A stretch of DNA of 64,000 nucleotides from Chitinophaga silvisoli (GCF_003412465.1 NZ_QTJV01000019.1:1-64000); one strand, 5' to 3'; shown: positions 47,691 to 57,705, counted from the stretch's first letter. Notes: generated by a model not told the origin, from the sequence alone. Made by a program: numbers and translations.

Positions 47691-50600
47691 ATGAAGAAGA
47701 ATAGTATTTTGTTTCTACTAATTGCCATATTTTCTTTTCCACTATTGTCAATTAGTCAGACAATAAAAACAAGAGTTGACGCTAAAACACCGGAAGTCGC
47801 TGCATTTAACCGGTTCATAGAAACCCCTGTGTCCTACTTCACAGGTGTTCCATCTATCAGTATTCCCTTATATGAAATAAGCATAAACGGAGTTTCGATA
47901 CCCATCACACTAGACTATCATGCCGGTGGTATACGCGTAGACCAGGATGCTACCTGGGTGGGGCTGGGATGGAGCCTGAATTATGGAGGAGAGATCTCCC
48001 GTACAGTAAGGGGCGCAATTGCTGATGAGAAAAGTTTCTTTTTAGATTCAACTATCAAACGTTTTCTGGCAATGCCGGATGCTGCTAAGGATCCATATCT
48101 TATCCAAAGAGGCTCTTTCATGTGGTACGCGAAGCACCCGGCAAATAATACGAATGATTTGATGCCTGATGAATTCTATTATAACTTTTTAGGTTTTTCC
48201 GGAAGATATATGTACAATCAGAGCAATAAAAAATTTGTATTATTCCCTAAGGAGGACATTAGTATAAAATATCAGCTCAAGAATACAACTCAAATTGATT
48301 ACTGGACTTTACAATTACCAGATGGAATTAAGGGTACATTTAGAAGAGGTACAGAAAGTTCCATTGGAGGGCCAAATTCTTATGCTGATAATAGCTGGGT
48401 ACCTACCAGAATAGATAACCAATATAATGATAGTATTACTTTTTCATATGATACATTGCCTGCCTATACAATAGATAAAGTCTTTAATGAAACCTTCTCC
48501 TACTATAGTCTGGTGGGCTCTCCAGGTTTTGCGATCAGTTCAGGCACCTGTTACTATCATGAAAATATATTAAAACAGATAAAATTTAAAGATGGTAAGG
48601 TTGACTTTTATACTACAACACGTATAGACATGCCCAATAAGGCGTTAAGCAAAGTTGTGGTATCTGATAATCAGGGGAAAGTCATTCAAACGATTATTTT
48701 TAACTATAGTTATTTTACGGCAGATGCATATAAGTCTGTTAATTATAACTGGCCGGTAGCTACATCTGATTATGCGAACAAAAGATTGAAGCTGGATTCT
48801 TTGAATATATATGGAAGTGGCCCTGAGAAAATTAATACTTACAAGTTTGATTACTATACTTTTAGCCAGATGCCGTCCAAATTCTCTGCAGCACAGGATC
48901 ATTGGGGATTCTTTAATGCGATTCAGAATACAACAATAGTTCCCAATATTTCACCCGATTATTATGCAGGAGGAGATCGTAGGGTAAAAGGAGATACGAG
49001 TAAAGTTTTTTCACTAAAGAGTATTACTTTCCCGGAAGGTGGCAAAACCGAGTATATTTATGAAGGGAACAATATAGCTAAAGGATATGGACAAAATAAT
49101 GTTCCTTGGGCACTGGAATCTACTTACCAGGATGATAACTTCACGGATAAAACAGTATCAATCAGTATCTCCGGTTACGATAGAAATAATTTTGTTCCAG
49201 CTCCGGATTCTACAACGGGCATAGTTGGAGAGCGATATTATAAAAAATATTTTACTGTTCCTGAAGGTAGTTTTTATCAATTGGCATATGATTTTGTGTC
49301 TTCTACTAACATAGGCCAGACAACTGTCGATAAGAACCTTGCTATTAGTTGTAATTCAGCCAATGTAAACTTTGATCTGTACCAGTTAAATGATGATGGT
49401 AGCATAAACCGGAGAATGACAAGCCATACGGCCGTTGATTGTAACTCAGGTGTGCGAACACCTTCCACCAACCAATTTGTAAAAATGGCGGCCGGAAAAT
49501 ATCTTATGCAAATCAGGATTCTATCAAATGTTACTGGCACTGCGCTTAATCAGCCACACAGTACATTTTTTCAGGTCAAATGGAGAGAACCGGATCCTAA
49601 TGGACATAAATTGAATATCGGTGGTATCAGGGTAAAGCAGATCAACACTTATGATATGGATGGGACGCTTGCTTTACAAAAGCAATATGATTATACTGAT
49701 CCTAATACAAAAGTTACTTCCGGACAAATATTATCTATGCCGCTTTACGTCAAACCTATGATCAGAATGATATCTGACGGTACAATGGGATTTGGCCTGC
49801 AATTTGGCTCTACCTCTAAACTACCATTGGAATCTACATCTGGCTCTTATGCGGGATATAGGGTTGTGACGGAAAATGCAATAGGTAAGGCAGGCGATAC
49901 GTTAAAAACAAGGTATAATTATAATTTTAGTCCTTCACTTTTTAGTGAATTTTATGCCGGTACAGATCTTTGGCAATATGAAGCTAAAGAATGGACAAGA
50001 GGTAAATTGACCTCAAAAGAATATCTGAAAGGAAATAATGTAGTTGCTAAAGAAGAATATGCCTATAATTTCTACTCTCCTCATTTGAATGGAGATAGTT
50101 ATGAAGATACTGTCAGGGAGATTAATACAGAATTTATCAGCTTATTCAATGTGCATTATAGGGTTGTTGGTGATGAAATAGTAGATTTCTATGATGCTAT
50201 CCCAACTTCTACAGGATATTATGCAGGATATTTTTATGGTGAGTCTGATTATTATGTATATGGGAGTCCAGGTAGTGGTTTAAACTATTATCAAGTCAAA
50301 CTTCCTTTGTTTTATCGCCTCACCGGGTTCGATAAAATACAATCAAAAAAAGTAACGACATATGATGATAATGGTAATAGTATCATTCAGACTGATAACT
50401 ATTATTACGATAAAACACCAAATCATTACCAGCTGACACGTACTGAGACAATGGATAGTAAGCAAAACTTATTGAAAACTGTGTATAAATATCCTTTGGA
50501 TAAATCAACGCTCTCTGGTACTACTGCAAATTCATCGAGGGCAATTGATAGTTTGATGACAAGAGATATCAAGAGTGTTGTACTCGAAACGGAAAATTCT

Positions 50601-51341
50601 AAAGCTGGAGTATTACTTGATCGTACGCGGAATGATTATAGGGTGTGGCCAGTAGGCAATATAATTCTGCCGGAATTTATTCAATTCCAGAGAGGATCAA
50701 CGGCGATGACTCCGCAATGGCAGGCGTTCAGTTATGATAGCTCTGGTAATTTACTGGAACAGGGTAATTACAATGATATGCATAACGCATATATCTGGAA
50801 TTATAATCGTACCACTCCCATAGCTATTGTGAATAATGCTGGTGTTGCTGATGTTGCTTATTCCAGTTTTGAGGATGCCGGTACAGGCAACTGGACGGTT
50901 CCTTCTACTGGTGTAAGTGTAACTGGTGGAATTACTGGTGGTAAATCCTGGACAATTAGTGGGAGTATAACAAAGAGTGGGTTGACAGCGGCTTCGACTT
51001 ATATTGTTTCGTATTGGAGTAAAACAGGTTCAGCTACAGTTAATGGAGTGACTGCTTCTTCTTCTTTTAGTAAAAAAGGATGGAATTATTTTGAGCATAA
51101 AGTGACAGGTGTGACATCTATAACTGTTACAGGTAGCGTTACTATTGATGAGTTGAGGCTATATCCTGCTGATGCGAAAATGACTACTAATACCTATAAT
51201 CCGCTGGTAGGGATTACCAGTCAGTGTGATCCTGCAAATCGTATAGCATATTATGAATATGATGGAATAGGTCGGTTGAAAGTTGTGAGAGATATGGATG
51301 GTAATGTGCTAAGAGTGCATGATTACCAGTATAAAAACTAG
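47691..51341 (+). CDS. Large secreted SpvB/YD-like protein without a tip
   Basis: From ATG 47691 (1216 residues) a signal peptide is followed by SVSYFTGVPS-like strands (the SpvB-type start VSYFTGVPSISIPLYEIS, then LDYHAGGIRVDQDATWVGLG). Long beta-rich repeats follow, then a jelly-roll-like segment around 1070-1165 and closing YD repeats (RIAYYEYDGIGRLKVVRDMD, then GNVLRVHDYQYKN). It ends without the DPLG core or a variable tip. In the family such proteins form the partner shell of Rhs complexes, so it may assemble with the upstream Rhs protein. An in-frame ATG at 47634 is less likely. Confidence 0.88.
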   Translation: MKKNSILFLLIAIFSFPLLSISQTIKTRVDAKTPEVAAFNRFIETPVSYFTGVPSISIPLYEISINGVSIPITLDYHAGGIRVDQDATWVGLGWSLNYGGEISRTVRGAIADEKSFFLDSTIKRFLAMPDAAKDPYLIQRGSFMWYAKHPANNTNDLMPDEFYYNFLGFSGRYMYNQSNKKFVLFPKEDISIKYQLKNTTQIDYWTLQLPDGIKGTFRRGTESSIGGPNSYADNSWVPTRIDNQYNDSITFSYDTLPAYTIDKVFNETFSYYSLVGSPGFAISSGTCYYHENILKQIKFKDGKVDFYTTTRIDMPNKALSKVVVSDNQGKVIQTIIFNYSYFTADAYKSVNYNWPVATSDYANKRLKLDSLNIYGSGPEKINTYKFDYYTFSQMPSKFSAAQDHWGFFNAIQNTTIVPNISPDYYAGGDRRVKGDTSKVFSLKSITFPEGGKTEYIYEGNNIAKGYGQNNVPWALESTYQDDNFTDKTVSISISGYDRNNFVPAPDSTTGIVGERYYKKYFTVPEGSFYQLAYDFVSSTNIGQTTVDKNLAISCNSANVNFDLYQLNDDGSINRRMTSHTAVDCNSGVRTPSTNQFVKMAAGKYLMQIRILSNVTGTALNQPHSTFFQVKWREPDPNGHKLNIGGIRVKQINTYDMDGTLALQKQYDYTDPNTKVTSGQILSMPLYVKPMIRMISDGTMGFGLQFGSTSKLPLESTSGSYAGYRVVTENAIGKAGDTLKTRYNYNFSPSLFSEFYAGTDLWQYEAKEWTRGKLTSKEYLKGNNVVAKEEYAYNFYSPHLNGDSYEDTVREINTEFISLFNVHYRVVGDEIVDFYDAIPTSTGYYAGYFYGESDYYVYGSPGSGLNYYQVKLPLFYRLTGFDKIQSKKVTTYDDNGNSIIQTDNYYYDKTPNHYQLTRTETMDSKQNLLKTVYKYPLDKSTLSGTTANSSRAIDSLMTRDIKSVVLETENSKAGVLLDRTRNDYRVWPVGNIILPEFIQFQRGSTAMTPQWQAFSYDSSGNLLEQGNYNDMHNAYIWNYNRTTPIAIVNNAGVADVAYSSFEDAGTGNWTVPSTGVSVTGGITGGKSWTISGSITKSGLTAASTYIVSYWSKTGSATVNGVTASSSFSKKGWNYFEHKVTGVTSITVTGSVTIDELRLYPADAKMTTNTYNPLVGITSQCDPANRIAYYEYDGIGRLKVVRDMDGNVLRVHDYQYKN

Positions 51342-51355
51342 TTTCAAATTATCTC

Positions 51356-51398
51356 AAAAAACAAACGCTTCCAAGAAATCAGGAAGCGTTTGTTTTTT
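51356..51398 (+). terminator. Rho-independent terminator
   Basis: A 17-bp stem (AAAAAACAAACGCTTCC with its complement) has a 9-base loop and ends in T6. It lies 15 bases after the SpvB-like stop. Confidence 0.92.
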
Positions 51399-51551
51399 CA
51401 ACTCATTTCATAAATGTCATTTAGATTTTCTAAGATCTTTATAGCATGTCAAATAGTTACAACTTAACTGATGGGTATGATGCAAAGAGATTGTGGCAAA
51501 TGTGAAGATATTAATATGATTTTAGTAACTTAAAGTTCTAATTGAAATTGT

Positions 51552-51914
51552 ATGATAAAATCTTTGGCCCTTTTAGCATTGTTCTCATATTTTCAGTTAA
51601 GTATAGTAGGAACTTATATCCAGGAAAAAGGAGACGGCCGTACAGATGGCGATAGTCAGGACTGGACGTTGACATTAACCGAGTCTGGAAAATTTAAATA
51701 TCATTTTCACAGTTTCTCGCGTCTGACTAATTACAACTATCATACAGAAGGTCAATGGACTTTGAGGAACGATACGTTAATGCTGGCAGCATCAAAGGAT
51801 GCGTTCTTTGTGAAATTTGTTGCGAAAAATGATAAGTTGATACCTATTCAAAGTATTGTTTTTCAGAATAAAAATTTACATAATGTGGATACACTGAGAC
51901 GGATAAATCAATAA
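51552..51914 (+). CDS. Small secreted protein, tandem paralog 1
   Basis: A 120-residue protein with an N-terminal hydrophobic signal and a beta-sandwich-like body (GTY, DWTLTLTESGKFKY, GQWTLRNDTLMLAA). It shares GTY, W.L.L...G.F.Y, G.WTL.NDTL.L and the final VDTL with the next gene, so they are paralogs. Their position after the Rhs/SpvB pair makes them candidate immunity proteins. The fold resembles small lipocalin-like domains, but I cannot confirm it. Confidence 0.65.
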   Translation: MIKSLALLALFSYFQLSIVGTYIQEKGDGRTDGDSQDWTLTLTESGKFKYHFHSFSRLTNYNYHTEGQWTLRNDTLMLAASKDAFFVKFVAKNDKLIPIQSIVFQNKNLHNVDTLRRINQ

Positions 51915-52015
51915 AAGCCTTTATTGTACTCTTCCTGCAGGATCATTGTACTAATAAACAATAAATGTCTTACTTTTTAGCAGATAAGAGTAGGAAAGAA
52001 TCGCTGGGCTGAAAT

Positions 52016-52375
52016 ATGATAAAATATTTGATACTTTTAGCTTTGTTCCCATTTTACCAGTTTGGCATATTAGGAACTTATGTCGGGAAATCAGGCAATA
52101 GTGGCATGGATGGAGCATCGAAGGAATGGAAACTAATCTTAAACGATAATGGCAGGTTTGAATATAATATTCATTGGTTTTATAGCATGAATTCTTATGA
52201 ACATACAATGTCAGGCAGTTGGACCTTAAATAATGATACTTTGACTTTGAAATCATTTGAGTATCCTTTTATTCTGAATTTTGTTGTTGTAAAAGCGAAT
52301 AAATTGGTACCGATACCAGAAAAATTGCTTAGTCATGGAAGTGCCTATAATTTAGATACCTTGGTAAAGAAATAG
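52016..52375 (+). CDS. Small secreted protein, tandem paralog 2
   Basis: A 119-residue paralog of the 51552 gene, starting 101 bases after it. It keeps GTYVGKSG, EWKLILNDNGRFEYN, SGSWTLNNDTLTLK and LVPIPE, and ends YNLDTLVKK. The signal sequence is similar but the body has diverged to perhaps 40 % identity by eye. Same candidate role as its neighbour. Confidence 0.65.
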   Translation: MIKYLILLALFPFYQFGILGTYVGKSGNSGMDGASKEWKLILNDNGRFEYNIHWFYSMNSYEHTMSGSWTLNNDTLTLKSFEYPFILNFVVVKANKLVPIPEKLLSHGSAYNLDTLVKK

Positions 52376-52552
52376 TAGAGTACCTTCAGCGAGCAATTCC
52401 TGACGACTTTTATGCCAATAAGCAATACTTATCTTATAAGTCATTTTTTATCTTCTAGTTTAATATTCACTTTCCACTCCCTTTTACTGATCGTATAGAG
52501 GTGGCATTGACAACAGAATTGTTCAATTTGGGTTAAATCTGCTATAAAACAA

Positions 52553-52583
52553 GTTCGAAAAGTGCCGGGGCTCCCCAATCATA
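52553..52583. repeat. Copy of the dispersed CGAAAAGTGTCGG element
   Basis: AAGTTCGAAAAGTGCCGGGG followed by CTCCCC, AATCATAAAAG. It lies between the second paralog and the end of the GH43 gene. Confidence 0.65.
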
Positions 52584-52600
52584 AAAGAAATGGGATCATT

Positions 52601-54229
52601 TCATTGCTCAAAATTATACCTAAACCAATCAATATCTACGTAACCCTTTTCCTCCTTTATGTTGAAATTAAAGACCCCAATGCGATCGCCCCGGTAACTC
52701 CCCCAGGTCAATTGATAAATATCCGCTAAAGGTTGATAATGCTTTCCATCTATACTAAACGCATATCGGTTTACGCCATTCGCATCCCATGTAGAACGGA
52801 GCCAGATATATCTTCCATTTATCCTGGTACCTAAGGAATCTTTTCCATTTACCTCATAGATCAAATGACGGATGCCATTCTCCTGCCTGACACCTAATAA
52901 GCTGGCACTTGTCGTCGAAAAATGTGTTAATCCGGCAAATTGGCCATCAGCCATATGACTAATGTCTATTATTACCGTTGCCATATTCGAAGACGTGCGC
53001 ATACTACGTTGGGTCAATGTATTCCCTGCCTTCAAAATCATGCTTTTTTCATTGTTTAATTCAGTGGGCATAAATGAATAAAGCCGGAGAAATCCTTTTC
53101 GTTCTGTTAAGGACCATTTATCACTCCTGGGCTGGTAGTTCCATTCCCATTGAACATTGAGCTTGTTTGTATTGAATTCATCACTGGTTTGAATGGTCAG
53201 TTTTCTTTTATATGATATGGGTTTTACTCCTTTCCAAACCATGCGACCAATTGTATCAGCACCCACTTCGCCAACAATGGGCCATCCATTTATCCACTGA
53301 ACAGGCAAGAGACTGGCGGCACGTCCTTCCCAATCTCCTGTACCATGATGGGTGAAGAAATACCACTCACCAGAAGGTAGTTGCAATAAACCTCCCTGGT
53401 TAGGTTCTTTATCCAGTTTTTGATCTACATGGTTCAACTGTTTAATTTCCCAGGGACCGTACAGGCTTTTTGAACGTTCCATCATCATGACACGCCCTTC
53501 CGGTTTCACCTCGCTAAAATAGTGGTAATAAAGTCCGTTGATCTTATAAAGCTTATTTGCTTCACTTCCGTCAGACTGGTGGATGATGGAGTCTGATTCC
53601 ATGATAAGCCCTTTGCCGTCGGGTGTCATTTTGAATAAATGGATATTATACTTTTTGTTGTTCTTTGGATCCGTCTCAAACCTGGTCGCAATGAAATAGA
53701 GTTGGCCGTCATCATCACAAAAGGAACAGCAATCATCCCATCCGCTCACCTTCCATAATTGTTGAACAGGTTCCCATGGTCCTGCAGGATTGGTGGCAGT
53801 ACTCATAAAGAAGCCATCATCAGGCGTACCAAAATATACCCAGAACTTATTCTTATAATACCTTACAGAGCCGGCCCAAATTCCTTTTCCATAACAATTC
53901 ATCCTGTCCCAGTTCAAATTCGGGCTTATGCGAACGAGGTCACCAACTACATGACTGATAATTTCCCAGTTGACAAGATCTTTGGAATGGAGTACTACCA
54001 TGCCAGGCGAGAATTGCATAGTAGATGATATGGCATAATAATCACCCCCTACCCGGATACAGTCCAAATCGCTATAATCCGCCGGTAAAACTGGATTGCG
54101 GTAGGTGCCATTGTCCTGATCTCCCCAGGTTTTATTTCCTGGAGGATGCTCCTGCCCCTTTACACATGTCAGTGTAGTAATAAGGACAAGTAGCGTGAAA
54201 TATAGCTTGTACAATTTATGGGAGATCAT
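52601..54229 (-). CDS. Glycoside hydrolase family 43 enzyme
   Basis: From ATG 54229 (542 residues), a signal peptide is followed by a five-bladed beta-propeller: YRNPVLPADYSDLDCIRVGG (catalytic base Asp), YYAISSTMQFSPGMVVLHSK, WDDCCSFCDDDGQLYFI, GSEANKLYKI (acid Glu) and GEWYFFTHHGTGDWEGRAAS. A C-terminal beta-sandwich of about 200 residues follows (DISHMADGQFAGLTHFS). GH43 enzymes act on arabinose- or xylose-containing glycans outside the cytoplasm. Alternative in-frame ATGs lie at 54253 and 54259. Confidence 0.9.
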   Translation of the reverse strand: MISHKLYKLYFTLLVLITTLTCVKGQEHPPGNKTWGDQDNGTYRNPVLPADYSDLDCIRVGGDYYAISSTMQFSPGMVVLHSKDLVNWEIISHVVGDLVRISPNLNWDRMNCYGKGIWAGSVRYYKNKFWVYFGTPDDGFFMSTATNPAGPWEPVQQLWKVSGWDDCCSFCDDDGQLYFIATRFETDPKNNKKYNIHLFKMTPDGKGLIMESDSIIHQSDGSEANKLYKINGLYYHYFSEVKPEGRVMMMERSKSLYGPWEIKQLNHVDQKLDKEPNQGGLLQLPSGEWYFFTHHGTGDWEGRAASLLPVQWINGWPIVGEVGADTIGRMVWKGVKPISYKRKLTIQTSDEFNTNKLNVQWEWNYQPRSDKWSLTERKGFLRLYSFMPTELNNEKSMILKAGNTLTQRSMRTSSNMATVIIDISHMADGQFAGLTHFSTTSASLLGVRQENGIRHLIYEVNGKDSLGTRINGRYIWLRSTWDANGVNRYAFSIDGKHYQPLADIYQLTWGSYRGDRIGVFNFNIKEEKGYVDIDWFRYNFEQ

Positions 54230-54259
54230 TGTTTTTATGTGTAGCGTGTTCATATACAA

Positions 54260-54681
54260 TATAGTAACAATTTGTCAGCGTATGTCCTTTGGATAGATTT
54301 TTTTATTTGTGTGGAAATTTTCAATCGGCGGGTTCGGAATGTGTAGGATCAGCCCTTACGAAATCAAAAAGCGCCTTCAAATCTATGATTGGAAGGCGCT
54401 TTTTGATTCAGGAATGCCTTGCCATTCTTATTATTATCTTCGCGCATCAATCATCTGATCGTTGCCCCTTTATTTTTTTAGTGAATCTTTTTGAGAACTG
54501 GTATTATACTTGCCATCGGTTTTATCCACCCGCTGGTTTTCGGGGAACTATTTCAATAAAAAGGATGTTAATCATCTGGATGAATAGCTACTCCAGCAGG
54601 TAATGGTATATGCTTATTTGTAGGATAATATCGCAAACTACTATATTAAAAATGCCTGTCAGGCAAGAAGGAAGTAAAATT
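54260..54681. other. Gene-free stretch with an orphan terminator
   Basis: This is divergent upstream DNA of the GH43 gene and of the 54682 hydrolase. It contains the strong hairpin at 54362 and, just before it, a degenerate GGGTTCGGAATGTGTAGG sequence that may be another dispersed-element copy. A 104-codon frame (54289-54603) runs through the hairpin and is rejected. Confidence 0.5.
54362..54408. terminator. Orphan bidirectional terminator-like hairpin
   Basis: Seventeen-base perfect arms (AATCAAAAAGCGCCTTC and complement) with T-runs both ways, but no gene directly before it on either strand. It may shield the two divergent genes or end a small RNA. Confidence 0.7.
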
Positions 54682-55422
54682 ATGGCGCACAGTGTGAAAG
54701 TGATTTTTGGGTTTTTATTGATGTTCAGTAGCCTGTTGGCGGGGGCTCAAACGCAGAACGATACTGGAAAACATGAACCTAAAACTATTTATCTTTTTAG
54801 TGGTATAGGGGCAGACTCGAGTATATTTATGAACCTGGACCTGCCAGGTTATCACAAAATTTACATAAACTGGATTCCTGCTTTGCCATCTGAATCTATT
54901 GCCCAATATGCGGCGAGGATAAAGAGTCAGATCACTGTTGAAAACCCGGATATTATCGGACTTTCGTTTGGTGGTATCGTGGCTGTGGAAGTGGCTAAGC
55001 TGATAAAGGTGGACAAGATGGTATTGATTTCTTCCGTGAAGACAAAGAATGAACTGAACCGGGTGCAGTTTTTCTGGATGAAACTGGGCTTGTACCGGAT
55101 CATTCCTGGTGCGTTGATTCAGCGTACTAATTTTCTTACCTATAAGTATTTTGGTACCCGGTCGCCAAATGATAAAGTGTTGTTGACAAATTTGTTAAAG
55201 GATACAGATGTATCATTTTTCCGTTGGGCATTGAAGAGCATTGCTTATTGGGATAATAGGGTGCCGCCGGAGAGGACGATCCAGATAAACGGGACGGCTG
55301 ATAGGGTGATCACCAGCAGGCTTGTGCATCCTGATTATCGTATTAAAGGGGGAGGGCATTTGATGGTTTTTAACCAGGCAGATACGATTAGTGCGATTAT
55401 CAGGAATTACCTGGGTCATTGA
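54682..55422 (+). CDS. Secreted alpha/beta hydrolase
   Basis: From ATG 54682 (246 residues) the protein has a signal peptide (SSLLAGAQ) and an alpha/beta hydrolase fold: IYLFSGIGADSSIF near the start, nucleophile elbow IGLSFGGIVA (Ser), and a late GGGHLMVF His. An in-frame ATG at 54610 would precede the signal and is less likely. The substrate is unknown; the short size fits an esterase or lipase-like enzyme. A 13-bp palindrome overlaps its stop codon. Confidence 0.82.
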   Translation: MAHSVKVIFGFLLMFSSLLAGAQTQNDTGKHEPKTIYLFSGIGADSSIFMNLDLPGYHKIYINWIPALPSESIAQYAARIKSQITVENPDIIGLSFGGIVAVEVAKLIKVDKMVLISSVKTKNELNRVQFFWMKLGLYRIIPGALIQRTNFLTYKYFGTRSPNDKVLLTNLLKDTDVSFFRWALKSIAYWDNRVPPERTIQINGTADRVITSRLVHPDYRIKGGGHLMVFNQADTISAIIRNYLGH

Positions 55423-55445
55423 GCTATTGGCACAATAGCTCAATG
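55417..55445. repeat. Palindrome over the hydrolase stop codon
   Basis: CATTGAGCTATTG and CAATAGCTCAATG with a 3-base centre. No T tail, so it is a weak terminator or a regulatory structure. Confidence 0.6.
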
Positions 55446-55672
55446 AATAAATTGCCTGAGGACTTGCTTTTTAATGGAGTTGCTAACTATTAATTGATGC
55501 GGTATTTTAATTTTTTATTTTTTGAGAAGCTATTATTGCCGCAATCATTGAAAAGATGAGACCAGGAATAAATAAGCTACCTGAAAATAATCTGAATAAC
55601 ATATTTCTCCCGTTTTTTCCTTCTCCAGTTATTATCTTTCCACCTTTATAGGTCTCAAAACACGAAAGAGGA

Positions 55673-57667
55673 ATGAAAATGTTATTCACCTGTTTAACCG
55701 TTGTGCTATTCAGCTCCGGCGCTGCTTTCGCTCAAACGGTTCAACATTCACCACAAACCAGTCAGGCATTTGCGCAACCAGCTACCTTACCTGCCATCTT
55801 CCCTACGCCCGTATCTATCGAACCTGGAAAGGGTGCATTCTCATTGGGAAAATCGGTGATCCTCATCACGGCTCCGGGCACTGATACTTCTACTACCACC
55901 CTGGTTCGCAGCATATTAGCAGCAGCAGGAGTAGAAAATGTGATTACTGCAAAGCAACTGCCACAGGTGCTTGACGGTCCTTACATCCTTTTGGGTACTG
56001 GCGACGCGGCTATTGTTCGTTCTGCTCTTGCTAAGAGCGGTGCTGTCCTGGATAGTAATGCGGAAGGCTACACGATTGCCTGTAGTGTAATTGGCAACGG
56101 CGCTTTGATTACCCTGGCTGGTCACGATGCAGATGGTTTGTTTCATGCTGCCCAGACTTTCCGCCAGTTAGCGCAGCGGGCTATCATACCTGCCCTGGTG
56201 ATAAAGGATCATCCATCTATGCCTATTCGTGGTACAATTGAAGGATTTTATGGCAAGCCATGGTCAATGGCTGATCGCGCAAAGCACCTTGACTTCCTGG
56301 CTACCATCAAGGCAAATACTTATGTTTATAGTCCGAAAGATGATCCATATGCCAGGGATCGCTGGCGGGATGCTTATCCTGCGGCAACGCTGGCTGAGTT
56401 GGGTAAACTGGCGGCGAATGCCAGCAGGAATCATATCAATTTCGTATATGCGATCTCTCCTGGCCCTACTGTCTGTTTTTCAGATACGAGTGATCTGCAG
56501 GCGCTGGTTCGTAAGTTCAATGCCCTGCGCAGTATTGGCGTTCATAGCTTCTATGTCGCCCTCGATGATATTGAATATACCAAATGGAATTGTGACCTGG
56601 ACAAGGTGACCTTTGGTCCATCAGGTGCTGAAGCGGCAGGTATTGCACAGGCGAAATTGCTGAATGCTTTGCAGGCTGGTATCAGGAAGGTGGATCCAAA
56701 TGCACCTAACCTGATTATGGTGCCGACTGAATATTATGATGCCAAAGAAACGCCCTATAAAGCTGCGTTGCGGAAAAATCTGGATTCACAGGTAGTCGTG
56801 CAGTGGACGGGTACTGATGTGGTGCCTCCTGCGATCTCTGTAAATGATGCGAAAGCGGCCATGAAGGCGTTCGGTCGTAAGACGCTCTTATGGGATAACT
56901 ACCCTGTGAATGACTATGGAGAATCTGTAGGCCGCCTGTTGCTGGCACCTTATGTAAAGCGAGAAGCTGGTTTGTCTGCAGAGCTGGCGGGTATCCTGTC
57001 TAATCCAATGAACCAGGAAGCACCGAGCCGTGTGGCGGTTACTGGTGTGGTGGCGTTTTCATGGAATGATAAGGGATATGATGCAGAGAGAACCTGGATT
57101 TTTGCTGCAAGAGAACTGGCTGGTGGTGATGAGCAAACCATTGCCGCACTGCTCACCTTCTTCGATACACAGCACCTGGCACCGACTTTTGGTAGTCAGC
57201 CATGGCAGGTGCAGGCACCTAAGCTGAAGGCAATGCTGGATGGCGTGCGTGATGCAATTGCTAATGGAGATGGGCTTAGACGGCATCAGGCGATTGCAGA
57301 GCTGACTCAAGGTGCAGCAGCGTTTGCAAGTGCTCCTGATATAATCAGGGCGGGAGTTGCGGATACTTCTTTTGCGCAGGATGCGCGTCCATGGTTAGAT
57401 GCAATGCAGTTATGGGGAAGAGCTCTTCAGCTCACGGCCGCGGGCCTGGATGCTGCAGATCGGGGAAGTAATGCTGCGGGTCGTTATTTTGCAAATGCGA
57501 AGAAGTTGGCGGCGGAAGCTGCTGCTATGCAGACGATTCCCGGGGCTACGCGTTTTGGTGGAGCGATTAAGATTGCGGATAGTGTGCTGGATGAGTTTGT
57601 GGCAAGTGCACCGAAGTTGATTGCGTTTAATGCAGTGGAAGGTGTAGGGGCAGGTGCCGGAAAATAA
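55673..57667 (+). CDS. GH84 beta-N-acetylglucosaminidase (O-GlcNAcase-like)
   Basis: A 664-residue secreted enzyme. After the signal peptide comes a GH20-like N-terminal domain (about 30-175), then the GH84 barrel beginning RGTIEGFYGKPWS (near 184). The catalytic pair is Asp298-Asp299 in FYVALDDIEYTKWN. The helical C-terminal part (about 480-650) is typical of the NagJ/BtGH84 group. It removes N-acetylglucosamine from glycoproteins or glycans outside the cytoplasm. It probably belongs to the glycan-use functions with the GH43 and GH31 genes. A terminator follows at 57706. Confidence 0.93.
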   Translation: MKMLFTCLTVVLFSSGAAFAQTVQHSPQTSQAFAQPATLPAIFPTPVSIEPGKGAFSLGKSVILITAPGTDTSTTTLVRSILAAAGVENVITAKQLPQVLDGPYILLGTGDAAIVRSALAKSGAVLDSNAEGYTIACSVIGNGALITLAGHDADGLFHAAQTFRQLAQRAIIPALVIKDHPSMPIRGTIEGFYGKPWSMADRAKHLDFLATIKANTYVYSPKDDPYARDRWRDAYPAATLAELGKLAANASRNHINFVYAISPGPTVCFSDTSDLQALVRKFNALRSIGVHSFYVALDDIEYTKWNCDLDKVTFGPSGAEAAGIAQAKLLNALQAGIRKVDPNAPNLIMVPTEYYDAKETPYKAALRKNLDSQVVVQWTGTDVVPPAISVNDAKAAMKAFGRKTLLWDNYPVNDYGESVGRLLLAPYVKREAGLSAELAGILSNPMNQEAPSRVAVTGVVAFSWNDKGYDAERTWIFAARELAGGDEQTIAALLTFFDTQHLAPTFGSQPWQVQAPKLKAMLDGVRDAIANGDGLRRHQAIAELTQGAAAFASAPDIIRAGVADTSFAQDARPWLDAMQLWGRALQLTAAGLDAADRGSNAAGRYFANAKKLAAEAAAMQTIPGATRFGGAIKIADSVLDEFVASAPKLIAFNAVEGVGAGAGK

Positions 57668-57705
57668 TCAGCGTTACATTTATAAATTTGTTGGTTTATT
57701 TTGAC

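Noticed and set aside
54289..54603. 104-codon plus frame upstream of the secreted hydrolase
   Set aside because: It runs straight through a 17-bp terminator stem and lacks protein-like features.
55507..55689. 60-codon minus frame with a hydrophobic C-terminal stretch
   Set aside because: Its 5' end overlaps the start of the well-supported GH84 gene. A shorter version from about 55600 could be a small membrane protein, but nothing supports it.
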